A stretch of DNA of 64,000 nucleotides from JAWRCU01 sp033542235 (GTDB lineage Bacteria; Pseudomonadota; Alphaproteobacteria; Rhizobiales; Rhizobiaceae). The notes under the pieces are model-generated. The model was not told the DNA's origin. It made no database searches and saw only the letters and a program-made list of their open reading frames with translations. Where the stretch lies: the NCBI RefSeq assembly GCF_033542235.1, contig NZ_JAWRCU010000010.1, positions 62,001 to 126,000 of the forward strand, read 5' to 3'. Below are positions 55,069-63,041 of the stretch, one piece after another; positions within the stretch are counted from its first letter, which is position 1, and every line of letters starts with the position of its first letter. The translations under genes and the position numbers were made by a program.

Positions 55069-55983
55069 TCAGCCCTTCGCGCCCGATGCCGAGCCGCGAT
55101 AAAGCAGCGCGCGCCCGGCAAGCACGGCAATGACGATGACGAGTTGGACCAGCGCCATGACCATGGCGATCGCGGATGCCAGCGAATAGTCGTACTGCTC
55201 GAAGGCGGCTTCATACGCCGCGATCGAGATGACGCGGGTCGGGCCGGCCGGCGCGCCGAGCAGCACGGCTGAAGGAAAGACCGCAAAGGCCTGCACGAAG
55301 GACAGGCAGAAGGTGATTGCAAGCCCTGACGCGAGCAGCGGCAGCACGACCTGGCTGAAGCGCTGGCGGGCATTTGCGCCGAGCGTCGCGGCAGCCTGCT
55401 CCAGCGACGGGTCGATGCCGGTGATATAGGAGAGCGTCAGAAGGAAGGTGAACGGAAAGCCGGTGATCACCAGCGACAGGAACACGCCCCAATAATTGTG
55501 GACCAGGCGGATCGGCCGATCGATCAGGCCCAGGAACATCAGCGACTGGTTCATCCAGCCCTTCGGTCCGAGATAGTTCAGCATTCCTTCAGCGACCAGC
55601 ACGGTCCCCAGCGTGATCGGCAGGATGAGGATCGTGGTGAGCAGCCGCTGGCGGCGCATCAGCCGCACGCGCATTGCGACGGGCACCGAGACCGCCACGT
55701 TGAACAGCGTGGCCGGAACTGCGATCCACAGTGTCTTTCCGATCGTCTCATAGAGGAACGGGTCGGCGAAGAATTTTGCGTAATTCGCCAGCCACCCGCC
55801 TTCCTTCGGCTGGAACGAGAGCCACAGGCCGTAGAGGAAGGGATAGACGAAGAGAAGCAGGACGAAGACCACCGCCGGCACGACCAGCAGCGTAATGCCG
55901 TCGAGCCCGCGCGCGGCGAGGCGGATCGACAGAGGCGGATGCTCCCGACGCCGCGCCGTGCTCTCGCGGGCGATGGCGCTCAC
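55069..55983 (-). CDS. ABC transporter permease (PotB-like)
   Basis: 304 residues with about six hydrophobic segments and EAA loop 'PSLEQAAATLGANARQRFSQ'. The start overlaps the ATPase stop by 4 nt. Pairs with the permease at 54224. Confidence 0.93.
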   Translation of the reverse strand: MSAIARESTARRREHPPLSIRLAARGLDGITLLVVPAVVFVLLLFVYPFLYGLWLSFQPKEGGWLANYAKFFADPFLYETIGKTLWIAVPATLFNVAVSVPVAMRVRLMRRQRLLTTILILPITLGTVLVAEGMLNYLGPKGWMNQSLMFLGLIDRPIRLVHNYWGVFLSLVITGFPFTFLLTLSYITGIDPSLEQAAATLGANARQRFSQVVLPLLASGLAITFCLSFVQAFAVFPSAVLLGAPAGPTRVISIAAYEAAFEQYDYSLASAIAMVMALVQLVIVIAVLAGRALLYRGSASGAKG

Positions 55984-57050
55984 AGAACCTTCTCCCCGGC
56001 ATAGACCAGCACCTGGGTCGGATCGGCGGCAAGTTGGACAGGCTCGCCGGTCCTCACCGGCCTGTCCGAGCGAAAGAACAGTTCCAGCCCTTCCGGCGTG
56101 CGCGCCGTCCCGAAGAAGCTTCGGCCGCGATATTCGGATGTCTCTACCGCAGCTGCGACGGGACCGTCGGGCCTGACGACGAGGTCCTCCGGCCGGATTG
56201 CCACGATGGCGTCTGCGGCAGTATTTGGCTGCATCGGCGTGCCTTCGATCGTGGCCCTGCCGACGCTCAGTTGCGCGAAGGCGCCGTTCTGGCCCGCAAT
56301 GCGGGTCGGCAGAAGGTTGCGGAAGCCCATGAACTCGGCAACGTCGGCATGCGCCGGCCGGGAATAGAGCTCGGCTGGCGTGCCGACCTGCCGAACGACA
56401 CCTTCGCGCATCACCACGATGCGGTCCGCCAGCGAAAGTGCCTCGTCCTGGTCGTGTGTCACATAGATCGTGGTCGAGCCGAGCAGGCCGTGGATGCGCC
56501 GGATCTCGCTGCGCATCTCGAGCCTGAGCTTGGCGTCGAGATTGGAGAGCGGCTCGTCCATCAGCACCAGCGGAGGCTCGATGACGATGGCGCGGGCGAT
56601 CGCGACACGCTGCTGCTGCCCGCCGGAGAGCTGGCCCGGCAGCTTGGCCGCGTGCGCCTGCAGCCGCACCAGTGCCAGCGCTTCGTCGACCTTGCGGTCG
56701 ATCTCGGCCCTGGGTCGGCCGCGCATGGCAAGCCCGAAGCCGACATTGCGCTGCACGGTCATATGCGGGAACAGCGCATAGTTCTGGAACACCATGCCGA
56801 AGCCGCGCTCTTCGGGCCTCAGAAGGTCGATGCGACGATCGTCGAGAAAGATCGCGCCGTGGGTGAGAGGCAGCAGCCCGGCGATCGAGTTCAGCGCCGT
56901 GGTCTTGCCGCAGCCGGAGGGGCCAAGCAGGGCGATGAACTCGCCCCGCTTGATGGTGAGGTTCACATCCCGCAGGGCCGAAAGCCCGCCGAAGTCACGG
57001 CCGACGCCGTCGAGACGTAGCTCCCGGAAATTGCGGGAGGCGTCCGTCAT
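55980..57050 (-). CDS. ABC transporter ATPase (PotA-like)
   Basis: 356 residues. Walker A 'GPSGCGKTTALNSIAG', Q-loop 'MVFQNYALFPHMTVQRNVGF', signature 'LSGGQQQRVAIARAIVI', Walker B 'LVLMDEPLSNLDAKLRLEMR', then a C-terminal TOBE domain typical of PotA/MalK proteins. The start overlaps the stop of the binding-protein gene (ATGA). Confidence 0.95.
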   Translation of the reverse strand: MTDASRNFRELRLDGVGRDFGGLSALRDVNLTIKRGEFIALLGPSGCGKTTALNSIAGLLPLTHGAIFLDDRRIDLLRPEERGFGMVFQNYALFPHMTVQRNVGFGLAMRGRPRAEIDRKVDEALALVRLQAHAAKLPGQLSGGQQQRVAIARAIVIEPPLVLMDEPLSNLDAKLRLEMRSEIRRIHGLLGSTTIYVTHDQDEALSLADRIVVMREGVVRQVGTPAELYSRPAHADVAEFMGFRNLLPTRIAGQNGAFAQLSVGRATIEGTPMQPNTAADAIVAIRPEDLVVRPDGPVAAAVETSEYRGRSFFGTARTPEGLELFFRSDRPVRTGEPVQLAADPTQVLVYAGEKVL

Positions 57051-58240
57051 TTCTTGACCTTCTGGCCGCCGACCCGCTCGTCCCAGATGCGGAAGGCGAT
57101 CACAAGCTTGTCCGGCGTCAGCGGCAGCTCGATGGGATTGCCGGCAATCAGCTCCTGATATTCAGGCCGGCCATATTCCTTGATGGCGTCCTGGCTCTCC
57201 TGAGGCGCCATGTCGAGCGTTACGCCCTTCACGGCCGGGCCCGGAAAGAAATAGCCCTCGTCATAGGTGTAGGCCTGCTGAGCTGGTTGCAGCAGCCAGT
57301 TCATCAGGTCGAGCAGTACCGCAAGCTTGTCGTCCGATACGCCCTTTGGAACCGCCATATAGTGAGCGTCCGCGACCCAGTGGAAGCCTTTCAGCGCGGC
57401 GACCTTGGCTTCCGCGGGCACGGTTCCGAGCACACGCGGGTTGATGTCCCAGCCGGTTGTCGAGGCGATCATGTCGCGCGAGCCCTCACCGAGCTCCTTC
57501 ATGACCGCGCCGGTGCCGGTCGGATAATACTCGATGGTCTCCCCGAGCTCCTTCAGATAGGCCCAGGTCTTGTCCCAACCCTTCTCGGGATCCTTCGGGT
57601 CCTCGTCGCCGAGGATGTACGGCAGCCCCATGATGAAGGTGCGGCCGGGGCCCGAATTGGCCGGCCGTGCGTACATGAAGCGGCCCGGATTGGCCTTCGC
57701 CCAGGCGAGCAGTTCCTCGGCGGTCTTGGGCGGCTCCCGGACGGCGTCGGGCATGTATTCGAGCAGCGGACCCGAGGGATAATAGGTCACGACGACACCC
57801 TGTCCCTCCGCGAGGCCCTGCATGTTCCAGGCGGCCGGCTGGTAGATGTCCTGCAGCTTCGGCAGCGCATCCTCATGGTCAGGAAGAAGCTTGATCCACA
57901 GGCCCTGCGTCACGCCGGCCGAGAGCGCATCGGTGCCGGTCAGCACGAGATCGATGTCGACACGGCCTGCATCCTCCTGCGCCTTCAGTTTGCCCGGCAA
58001 TTCCGGGGCCGGCGCCTTGGTGAAGTTCACGCGGCCGACGACCTGCGGCTTGGCCGCGGCATAGGCCTCGATCGCCTTCTGGGTAAGCGCCAGATTGCCG
58101 GCGACGTCGACGATGTTGAGGTCGACCGGCGAGGTCGGCATTGCGAGCTTGGCCGCGAAGGCAGGCCGCAAGGCGACGGCAACGCCGGCTGCAGCGGCGC
58201 CGGCAGTGAACGTCCGGCGGGTGATATCGCTATAGGTCAC
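57047..58240 (-). CDS. Extracellular substrate-binding protein, Tat-exported
   Basis: 397 residues from a GTG at 58240 behind a strong GGGAGGAG. The N-terminus has a twin-arginine signal ('DITRRTFTAGAAAAGVAVAL'). The mature part is a PotD/iron-type binding protein ('LDLMNWLLQPAQQAYTYDEG'). It overlaps the end of uxaC by 11 nt, so it is translationally coupled to it. The ligand is probably a uronate or related acid, judged from context only. Confidence 0.9.
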   Translation of the reverse strand: MTYSDITRRTFTAGAAAAGVAVALRPAFAAKLAMPTSPVDLNIVDVAGNLALTQKAIEAYAAAKPQVVGRVNFTKAPAPELPGKLKAQEDAGRVDIDLVLTGTDALSAGVTQGLWIKLLPDHEDALPKLQDIYQPAAWNMQGLAEGQGVVVTYYPSGPLLEYMPDAVREPPKTAEELLAWAKANPGRFMYARPANSGPGRTFIMGLPYILGDEDPKDPEKGWDKTWAYLKELGETIEYYPTGTGAVMKELGEGSRDMIASTTGWDINPRVLGTVPAEAKVAALKGFHWVADAHYMAVPKGVSDDKLAVLLDLMNWLLQPAQQAYTYDEGYFFPGPAVKGVTLDMAPQESQDAIKEYGRPEYQELIAGNPIELPLTPDKLVIAFRIWDERVGGQKVKK

Positions 58241-59681
58241 GCTCTCCTCCCTTTGATGTTCGAATAATTGGGTCTGAGTTCAGCTTGTATGCATCTCTGG
58301 CAAGCCGGTAGGCTTGATCGTAGGCCAGCTCATGCGCTTCGTCCTCATCCAGCCGCCCTGTGGTCACCAGTCCGGCGAGAAATGCGCAGTCGACCCGGCG
58401 CGCCATGTCGTGCCGCGCGGGGATGGAGAGATAGGCGCGGGTGTCGTCGTTGAAACCGACGGTGTTGTAGAAGCCTGCCGTCTCGGTGGCCAGCTCGCGG
58501 AAGCGGCGCATGCCTTCGGGCGAATCGAAAAACCACCAGGGCGGCCCGAGCCGCAGTGCGGGATAATGCCCGGCGAGCGGCGCGAGCTCGCGTGAATAGG
58601 TGGTCTCATCGAGGGTGAAAAGGATCACCGTCAGGTCCCGCTCATTGCCGAACCGGTCGAGCAGCGGCCGCAAGGCCTGCACATAATCGGTGCGGCCGGG
58701 GATATCGCAGCCCTTGTCGCGACCGAAGCGCTCAAAGACGATGCGGTTGTGATTGCGGACCGAGCCCGGATGGATCTGCATCACCATGCCGTCATCGAGG
58801 CTCATGCGCGCCATCTCCGTCAGCATCTGTGCGCGGAAGAGTTCCGCCTCGGCCGGCGTGAAGGAACCCGACAGCACCGTGGCGAAGAGCCTGGCCGCCT
58901 CTTCTTGGGAGAGGTCCGCAGTGGCGGCGCTCGGATGGCCGTGGTCGGTCGCGGTGGCGCCGAGCTCGCGGAAGAACGCCCGACGACGGCGGTGTGCCTC
59001 CAGATACCCCTGCCAGGTGAGCGGGTCGCAGCCGCTGATTTCGCCGAGCCGCTCGATATTCCCTCGGAAACCGTCAAAGTCGGGGTCGAGCACCGGGTCG
59101 GGCCGATAGGTTGGCACCACGCGGCCGTTCCAGCCGGAGGTGCGGATCGCGCGATGATGGGAAAGGTCGTCCAGCGGACCGTCGGTCGTGGCGATCACTT
59201 CGATACCGAAGCGGGCATAGAGCGCACGCGGTCGGAATTCCGGGCTGCGCAACTTCTCGTCGATGCTGTCGTAATAGAGATCGGCGGTCGTGGCCGACAG
59301 CCGCTCCTCGAAACCAAACAGGGTCGCGAAGACATGGTCGAGCCAGATGCGAGTCGGCGTGCCGCGGAACAGATGATAGTTGCTTGCGAAGCGCCGCCAG
59401 ATCGAGCGTGGGTCGGCGGCGCTTCTGCCGTGCCGATCGGGCACGCCGAGATCCTCCAGCGCGATGCCCTGGCTGTAGAGCATTCGGAAAACATAATGGT
59501 CCGGCGTGACGAACAAGGTCGCCGGATCTGGAAATGGCGTGTCCTCCGCATACCAGCGCGGGTCGGTATGGCCGTGCGGCGAGACGATCGGCAGCGCCTT
59601 GACACCGTCATATAGCCGGCGCGCCACTGCACGCGTCGCCGGGTCGGCAGGAAACAGCCTGTCTTCGTCGATGAGCGGCAT
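58230..59681 (-). CDS. uxaC: Glucuronate isomerase UxaC
   Basis: 483 residues, usual for UxaC (about 470). It isomerises D-glucuronate to D-fructuronate and D-galacturonate to D-tagaturonate. An amidohydrolase-like barrel: 'PIVSPHGHTDPRWYAEDTPF' holds the HxH metal motif, with 'YRPDPVLDPDFDGF', 'MVMQIHPGSVRNHN' and 'NTVGFNDDTRAYLSIPARHD' further on. Starts 2 nt after the regulator stop, second gene of the operon. No tagaturonate or fructuronate reductase is in the window. Confidence 0.95.
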   Translation of the reverse strand: MPLIDEDRLFPADPATRAVARRLYDGVKALPIVSPHGHTDPRWYAEDTPFPDPATLFVTPDHYVFRMLYSQGIALEDLGVPDRHGRSAADPRSIWRRFASNYHLFRGTPTRIWLDHVFATLFGFEERLSATTADLYYDSIDEKLRSPEFRPRALYARFGIEVIATTDGPLDDLSHHRAIRTSGWNGRVVPTYRPDPVLDPDFDGFRGNIERLGEISGCDPLTWQGYLEAHRRRRAFFRELGATATDHGHPSAATADLSQEEAARLFATVLSGSFTPAEAELFRAQMLTEMARMSLDDGMVMQIHPGSVRNHNRIVFERFGRDKGCDIPGRTDYVQALRPLLDRFGNERDLTVILFTLDETTYSRELAPLAGHYPALRLGPPWWFFDSPEGMRRFRELATETAGFYNTVGFNDDTRAYLSIPARHDMARRVDCAFLAGLVTTGRLDEDEAHELAYDQAYRLARDAYKLNSDPIIRTSKGGERDL

Positions 59682-59683
59682 GG

Positions 59684-60397
59684 TCAGCCTGCCTTCGTCA
59701 GTACGGTTTCGGCCAGGTCTTCCGCAAACACCGCCTCGACATGCCCGATATGAATTGCCATCGCCTGCCGGGCCCCTTCCGCATCATGGCGACCGAGCGC
59801 GGCGATGATGGCCTCATGGTCGGCTATGTTGGTGCGGTGCTTGCCCGGGCGATTGGTCAGGTCGTGGAAGCGCGCCAGGATCGGTCCGTTCATGCCCGCC
59901 CACAAATAGCTGACGATGTCGACCAGCACGGCATTGCCGGTGACCTCGGCCAGCCTCCGGTGGAAGGCGCCGTCCACATCGACGCCAGTCCGGCCGGCCG
60001 CTGTTTCCCGGCGGATTTCCTCATTGAGCGCGGAGAGTTCCGCGACATCGGCTTCCCGTGCCGTCGCGGCCGCGAGCGCGGCAACCTCGCCTTCGATCGT
60101 GCGGCGGGCCGCCAGAAGCTCGAAGGCGCCCGGCCCGGCATTCACGAAATTGAGGGGCGTGCGGCCGATAGCCCTGACATAGGTGCCGGCACCGCTGCGC
60201 ACCTCCACCCAGCCGGCAAGCTCGAGCGCGACCATCGCTTCGCGCAGGACCGGCCGGCTCACCGCCAGCTGGCGCGCAAGGTCGCGTTCAGGCGGCAAAC
60301 GATCCCCGGCGCTGAATTCACCGGCCGCGATCAGCCTGCTGACCTGCTCCGCTACCTGCTCATAAAGCCTTTGCGTCGCGACAGCCTGGAACGGCAC
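59684..60397 (-). CDS. FadR/GntR-family regulator
   Basis: 237 residues. Winged helix 'RLPPERDLARQLAVSRPVLR', 'EAMVALELAGWVEVRSGAGT', and an FCD effector domain with conserved histidines ('DGAFHRRLAEVTGNAVLVDI', 'MAIHIGHVEAV'). UxuR/ExuR-type uronate regulators belong to this family. It heads the leftward operon and faces the aldolase operon, so it may control both. Confidence 0.93.
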   Translation of the reverse strand: MPFQAVATQRLYEQVAEQVSRLIAAGEFSAGDRLPPERDLARQLAVSRPVLREAMVALELAGWVEVRSGAGTYVRAIGRTPLNFVNAGPGAFELLAARRTIEGEVAALAAATAREADVAELSALNEEIRRETAAGRTGVDVDGAFHRRLAEVTGNAVLVDIVSYLWAGMNGPILARFHDLTNRPGKHRTNIADHEAIIAALGRHDAEGARQAMAIHIGHVEAVFAEDLAETVLTKAG

Positions 60398-60704
60398 CTC
60401 GCCCCTCCCATTTCGGAAATATCTCTAAGCCGGGTTAGGTAAAGCGATCAAGCGGTAATGTGGCCTGACCAATTCAGGAGGGCAATAAGGCAATAAGGCA
60501 ATAGGGCAATAGGGCAATAGGGCAGTAGGCATCCGATTGGCCGCTTCTGAGGACGAACGTGACCGACACCACGCCAACTGCCAACCGCGACTCCCTATTG
60601 CCCTATTGCCTTATTGCCCTATTGCTTTTCCACGAATGTTTACGCGTGTTGTGTTTTATATTACCCCGTGATAACTTTACTAGCGACATACCATCGGAGA
60701 TCGC
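60398..60704. promoter_or_regulatory. Divergent promoter region with octamer arrays
   Basis: 307 bp without a gene, between the FadR-type regulator and the aldolase. Most of it is the octamer-array hairpin at 60480-60625; the aldolase promoter should lie in the last 80 bp, which is AT-rich. Confidence 0.55.
60480..60625. repeat. Inverted arrays of an octamer, large hairpin
   Basis: Six tandem copies of RGGCAATA (60480-60527; the last copy is GGGCAGTA), then a 65-nt spacer, then four copies of the complementary CCYTATTG (60593-60625). The arrays can pair as a stem of about 33 bp. Octamer spacing is exact. Confidence 0.85.
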
Positions 60705-61625
60705 ATGAACACACTGACCACGGCCGAGCTGCGCGGCTATCAGCAGATCTGCGGCACGAACGGGGCCATCATGGCGATCGCCTGCGATCAGCGTGGCGGC
60801 ATCCGGCAGATCCTCGCCGATGCGCCGGACGAGCGTGCAAGGATTACCGACGCCATGCTCGGCGACGTGAAGGCCGATGTCGTGCGCTACCTGGCGAGCG
60901 AAGCTCCATGTGTTTTGCTCGATCCTGTGTGCGCCGTGCCGCGCGTGGTCGACGAAGGGGTCCTGCCGCGCCACACTGCGCTGCTTATAGGCCTCGACGC
61001 GTCGGGCTACGATACCGATGCCGAGGGGCATTATCTGTCGCGTCTCGCTTCCGGCATGAATGCACGAAAGGTCCGCGAACTCGGCGGTACCGGCGGCAAG
61101 ATCATGGTATATCTGCGTGCCGACCGTCCGCAGGCCAACGACCACAACATGGCGATCATCCGGCAATGCATAGAGGACTTTGCGCGCGAAGACCTGCTGC
61201 TCGTCGTGGAATTCCTGACCTATCCGCTGCCCGGCGAGGATCCGGCCGTCTACAAGGCGAAGATCCCGGCCCTCATCGAGGGCGGCACACGGCTCTGCCT
61301 CGATGCGGGAGCCAAAGTGTTGAAGCTCCCCTACCCTGGCACCGCGGAAGCCTGTGCCGCGATCAGCGCGATGTGCGGCCACGTTCCGTGGTCAGTGCTC
61401 TCGGCGGGCGTCGACCACGAGACCTTCCTCGGACAGGTCGAGATCGCCATGGCGAACGGCGCTGCCGGCGTCATTGCCGGTCGCGCGCTGTGGAAGGATT
61501 GCGTCTTCCTCGACCGCGCACGTACCCGCGACGCGCTGGTCGCCAAGGCCGTGCCGCGCCTGAGACAAATCCAGGCGATCCTGGAGCGTTACCCGCGTAG
61601 CTCGGAGCGCGCCGTTGCGGCATGA
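60705..61625 (+). CDS. Class I ketose-phosphate aldolase (LacD/YihT family)
   Basis: 306 residues. A TIM-barrel aldolase related to LacD (tagatose 1,6-bisphosphate aldolase) and YihT (sulfofructose phosphate aldolase): 'IMAIACDQRGGIRQIL', 'LLVVEFLTYPLPGED', 'KVLKLPYPGTAEAC' with the probable Schiff-base lysine, and 'SAGVDHETFLGQVEIAMANG'. Family members split ketose phosphates into two three-carbon units. First gene of a rightward operon with a ROK kinase and a P-loop kinase. The exact sugar is unknown. Confidence 0.85.
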   Translation: MNTLTTAELRGYQQICGTNGAIMAIACDQRGGIRQILADAPDERARITDAMLGDVKADVVRYLASEAPCVLLDPVCAVPRVVDEGVLPRHTALLIGLDASGYDTDAEGHYLSRLASGMNARKVRELGGTGGKIMVYLRADRPQANDHNMAIIRQCIEDFAREDLLLVVEFLTYPLPGEDPAVYKAKIPALIEGGTRLCLDAGAKVLKLPYPGTAEACAAISAMCGHVPWSVLSAGVDHETFLGQVEIAMANGAAGVIAGRALWKDCVFLDRARTRDALVAKAVPRLRQIQAILERYPRSSERAVAA

Positions 61626-61626
61626 G

Positions 61627-62511
61627 ATGGCCGGGGCCGCTGCGATCGGCGTCGACATAGGCGGGACGCATATTCGTGCCGCGCGTATTTCGTCGTCCGG
61701 AGACGTGAGCGCCTGGGAGGCACGGCCTACACCAGCGACCCCGCTGGTGATCGACTGCATCGTCGAGCTCGCGCGAGCGCTGGACGAGCCAAGCGTATCG
61801 GCGATCGGCATTGGCATCCCGGGGCGCGTGGATGCGCGAAGCGGGCTGGTCCTCTCGGGCGGCTATGTCGACCTCAGTACCTATCCGCTTGCGCAGGCCA
61901 TCGGAGAACGGACAGGCCGGCCTGCTTTCCTCGACAATGACGGCAATGCTGCGCTCACCGCCGAACATGCGGTCGGCGCGGCGCGCGGAGCGGATACGGT
62001 TGTCATGTTCACGATCGGCACCGGCATCGGCGGTGCAGTCATTGCTGATGGGAAGCTGCTGCGCGGACGCGCTGCTGCCGGCCAGATGGGACACATCACC
62101 GTGGATAGCGGTGGCCGCGCATGCCTTTGCGGACGCCATGGCTGCGTCGAGACGACAAGCTCCGGCACGGCGCTTCGCCGGCACATGGCCGAAGCAGGAT
62201 TCGCCGGCTCTTCCGTGGAGACGTTGCTGTCGCGCCTGACGGATGGAGATGCCGCCGCTTGCTCCGTGCTGGCCGCTTGGGCCGCCCCCATGCGTATTGC
62301 CATCGACACGGCGGTCGCAATTTTCGATCCCGATCTCGTCGTGCTCGGCGGCGGGCTGGGAGCCGCAATGCACCAGGCGCTGGCAGCATTCCCGGCTGAA
62401 ACGCCGTGGTACCGCTGCGAGGTCGTTCCCGCTTCGCTCGGCGACCGCGCCGGCGTGATTGGCGCGGGACTTACCGCCTTGAACGGCGTCGCGGAAGTGA
62501 AGCCGACATGA
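61627..62511 (+). CDS. ROK-family sugar kinase
   Basis: 294 residues from the ATG at 61627, one base after the aldolase stop. Phosphate motif 'IGVDIGGTHIRAARI', catalytic 'PAFLDNDGNAALTAEH', 'TIGTGIGGAVIADGKLLRG' and zinc motif 'CLCGRHGCVET' are intact, unlike the ROK repressor at 31398, so this is an active kinase. Probably phosphorylates a ketose or amino sugar feeding the aldolase. Confidence 0.93.
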   Translation: MAGAAAIGVDIGGTHIRAARISSSGDVSAWEARPTPATPLVIDCIVELARALDEPSVSAIGIGIPGRVDARSGLVLSGGYVDLSTYPLAQAIGERTGRPAFLDNDGNAALTAEHAVGAARGADTVVMFTIGTGIGGAVIADGKLLRGRAAAGQMGHITVDSGGRACLCGRHGCVETTSSGTALRRHMAEAGFAGSSVETLLSRLTDGDAAACSVLAAWAAPMRIAIDTAVAIFDPDLVVLGGGLGAAMHQALAAFPAETPWYRCEVVPASLGDRAGVIGAGLTALNGVAEVKPT

Positions 62512-63041
62512 AGCGCGTCGTGCTCGTCAACGGCGTCCCTGCATCGGGCAAGAGCACGGTGGCGCGCGCGCTCTCTGATGCGCAAGGCTGGCCGCTGCTC
62601 ACCCTCGACACCATCAAGGAGGCGTTCTTCGAGCACCTCGGCACCGGCGACCGCGATTACAATCGCCTTCTCGGCAAGGCGAGCTATCAGGCGATCTTCG
62701 CCCTTGTCGCCGACTTTCCGGACAGCGTCACGGTCGTCGTCGATGCCTGGTTCGGCTTCCAGCCTGCCGAGGTGCTTGAGAAGCATCTTGCACGGGCAGG
62801 CATCAGCAGGATTGCGGAAATCTGGTGCCATGCGCCGGCCGAGATCATCGGGGAGCGCTATCGCGCGCGGCTTGCAGAACGCCATTCAGGTCATCTCGGC
62901 GCATCGTATATTCCGGAACTGATCGAGCTTGCCGGACGTGCCCGCCCGCTCGGTCACTATCCTCTGTTCGATGTCGATACGACGCGTCGGTTTGACCTCG
63001 CCGCACTGGCCGAGTGGCTGGCCGAAGCCCTCCGGGATTGA
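62508..63041 (+). CDS. P-loop kinase-like ATPase, small
   Basis: 177 residues. Walker A 'LVNGVPASGKSTVARALS' at the start, then 'LTLDTIKEAFFEHLGTGDRD'. It resembles small AAA/chloramphenicol-phosphotransferase-like kinases; gluconate kinases have a similar size, but the match is not close. The start overlaps the ROK kinase stop by 4 nt. A sugar or small-molecule kinase is the best guess. Confidence 0.82.
   Translation: MKRVVLVNGVPASGKSTVARALSDAQGWPLLTLDTIKEAFFEHLGTGDRDYNRLLGKASYQAIFALVADFPDSVTVVVDAWFGFQPAEVLEKHLARAGISRIAEIWCHAPAEIIGERYRARLAERHSGHLGASYIPELIELAGRARPLGHYPLFDVDTTRRFDLAALAEWLAEALRD

Noticed and set aside
60480..60625. Possible CRISPR array
   Set aside because: Repeats are 8 bp, contiguous and inverted at the far end, with no unique spacers and no cas genes.
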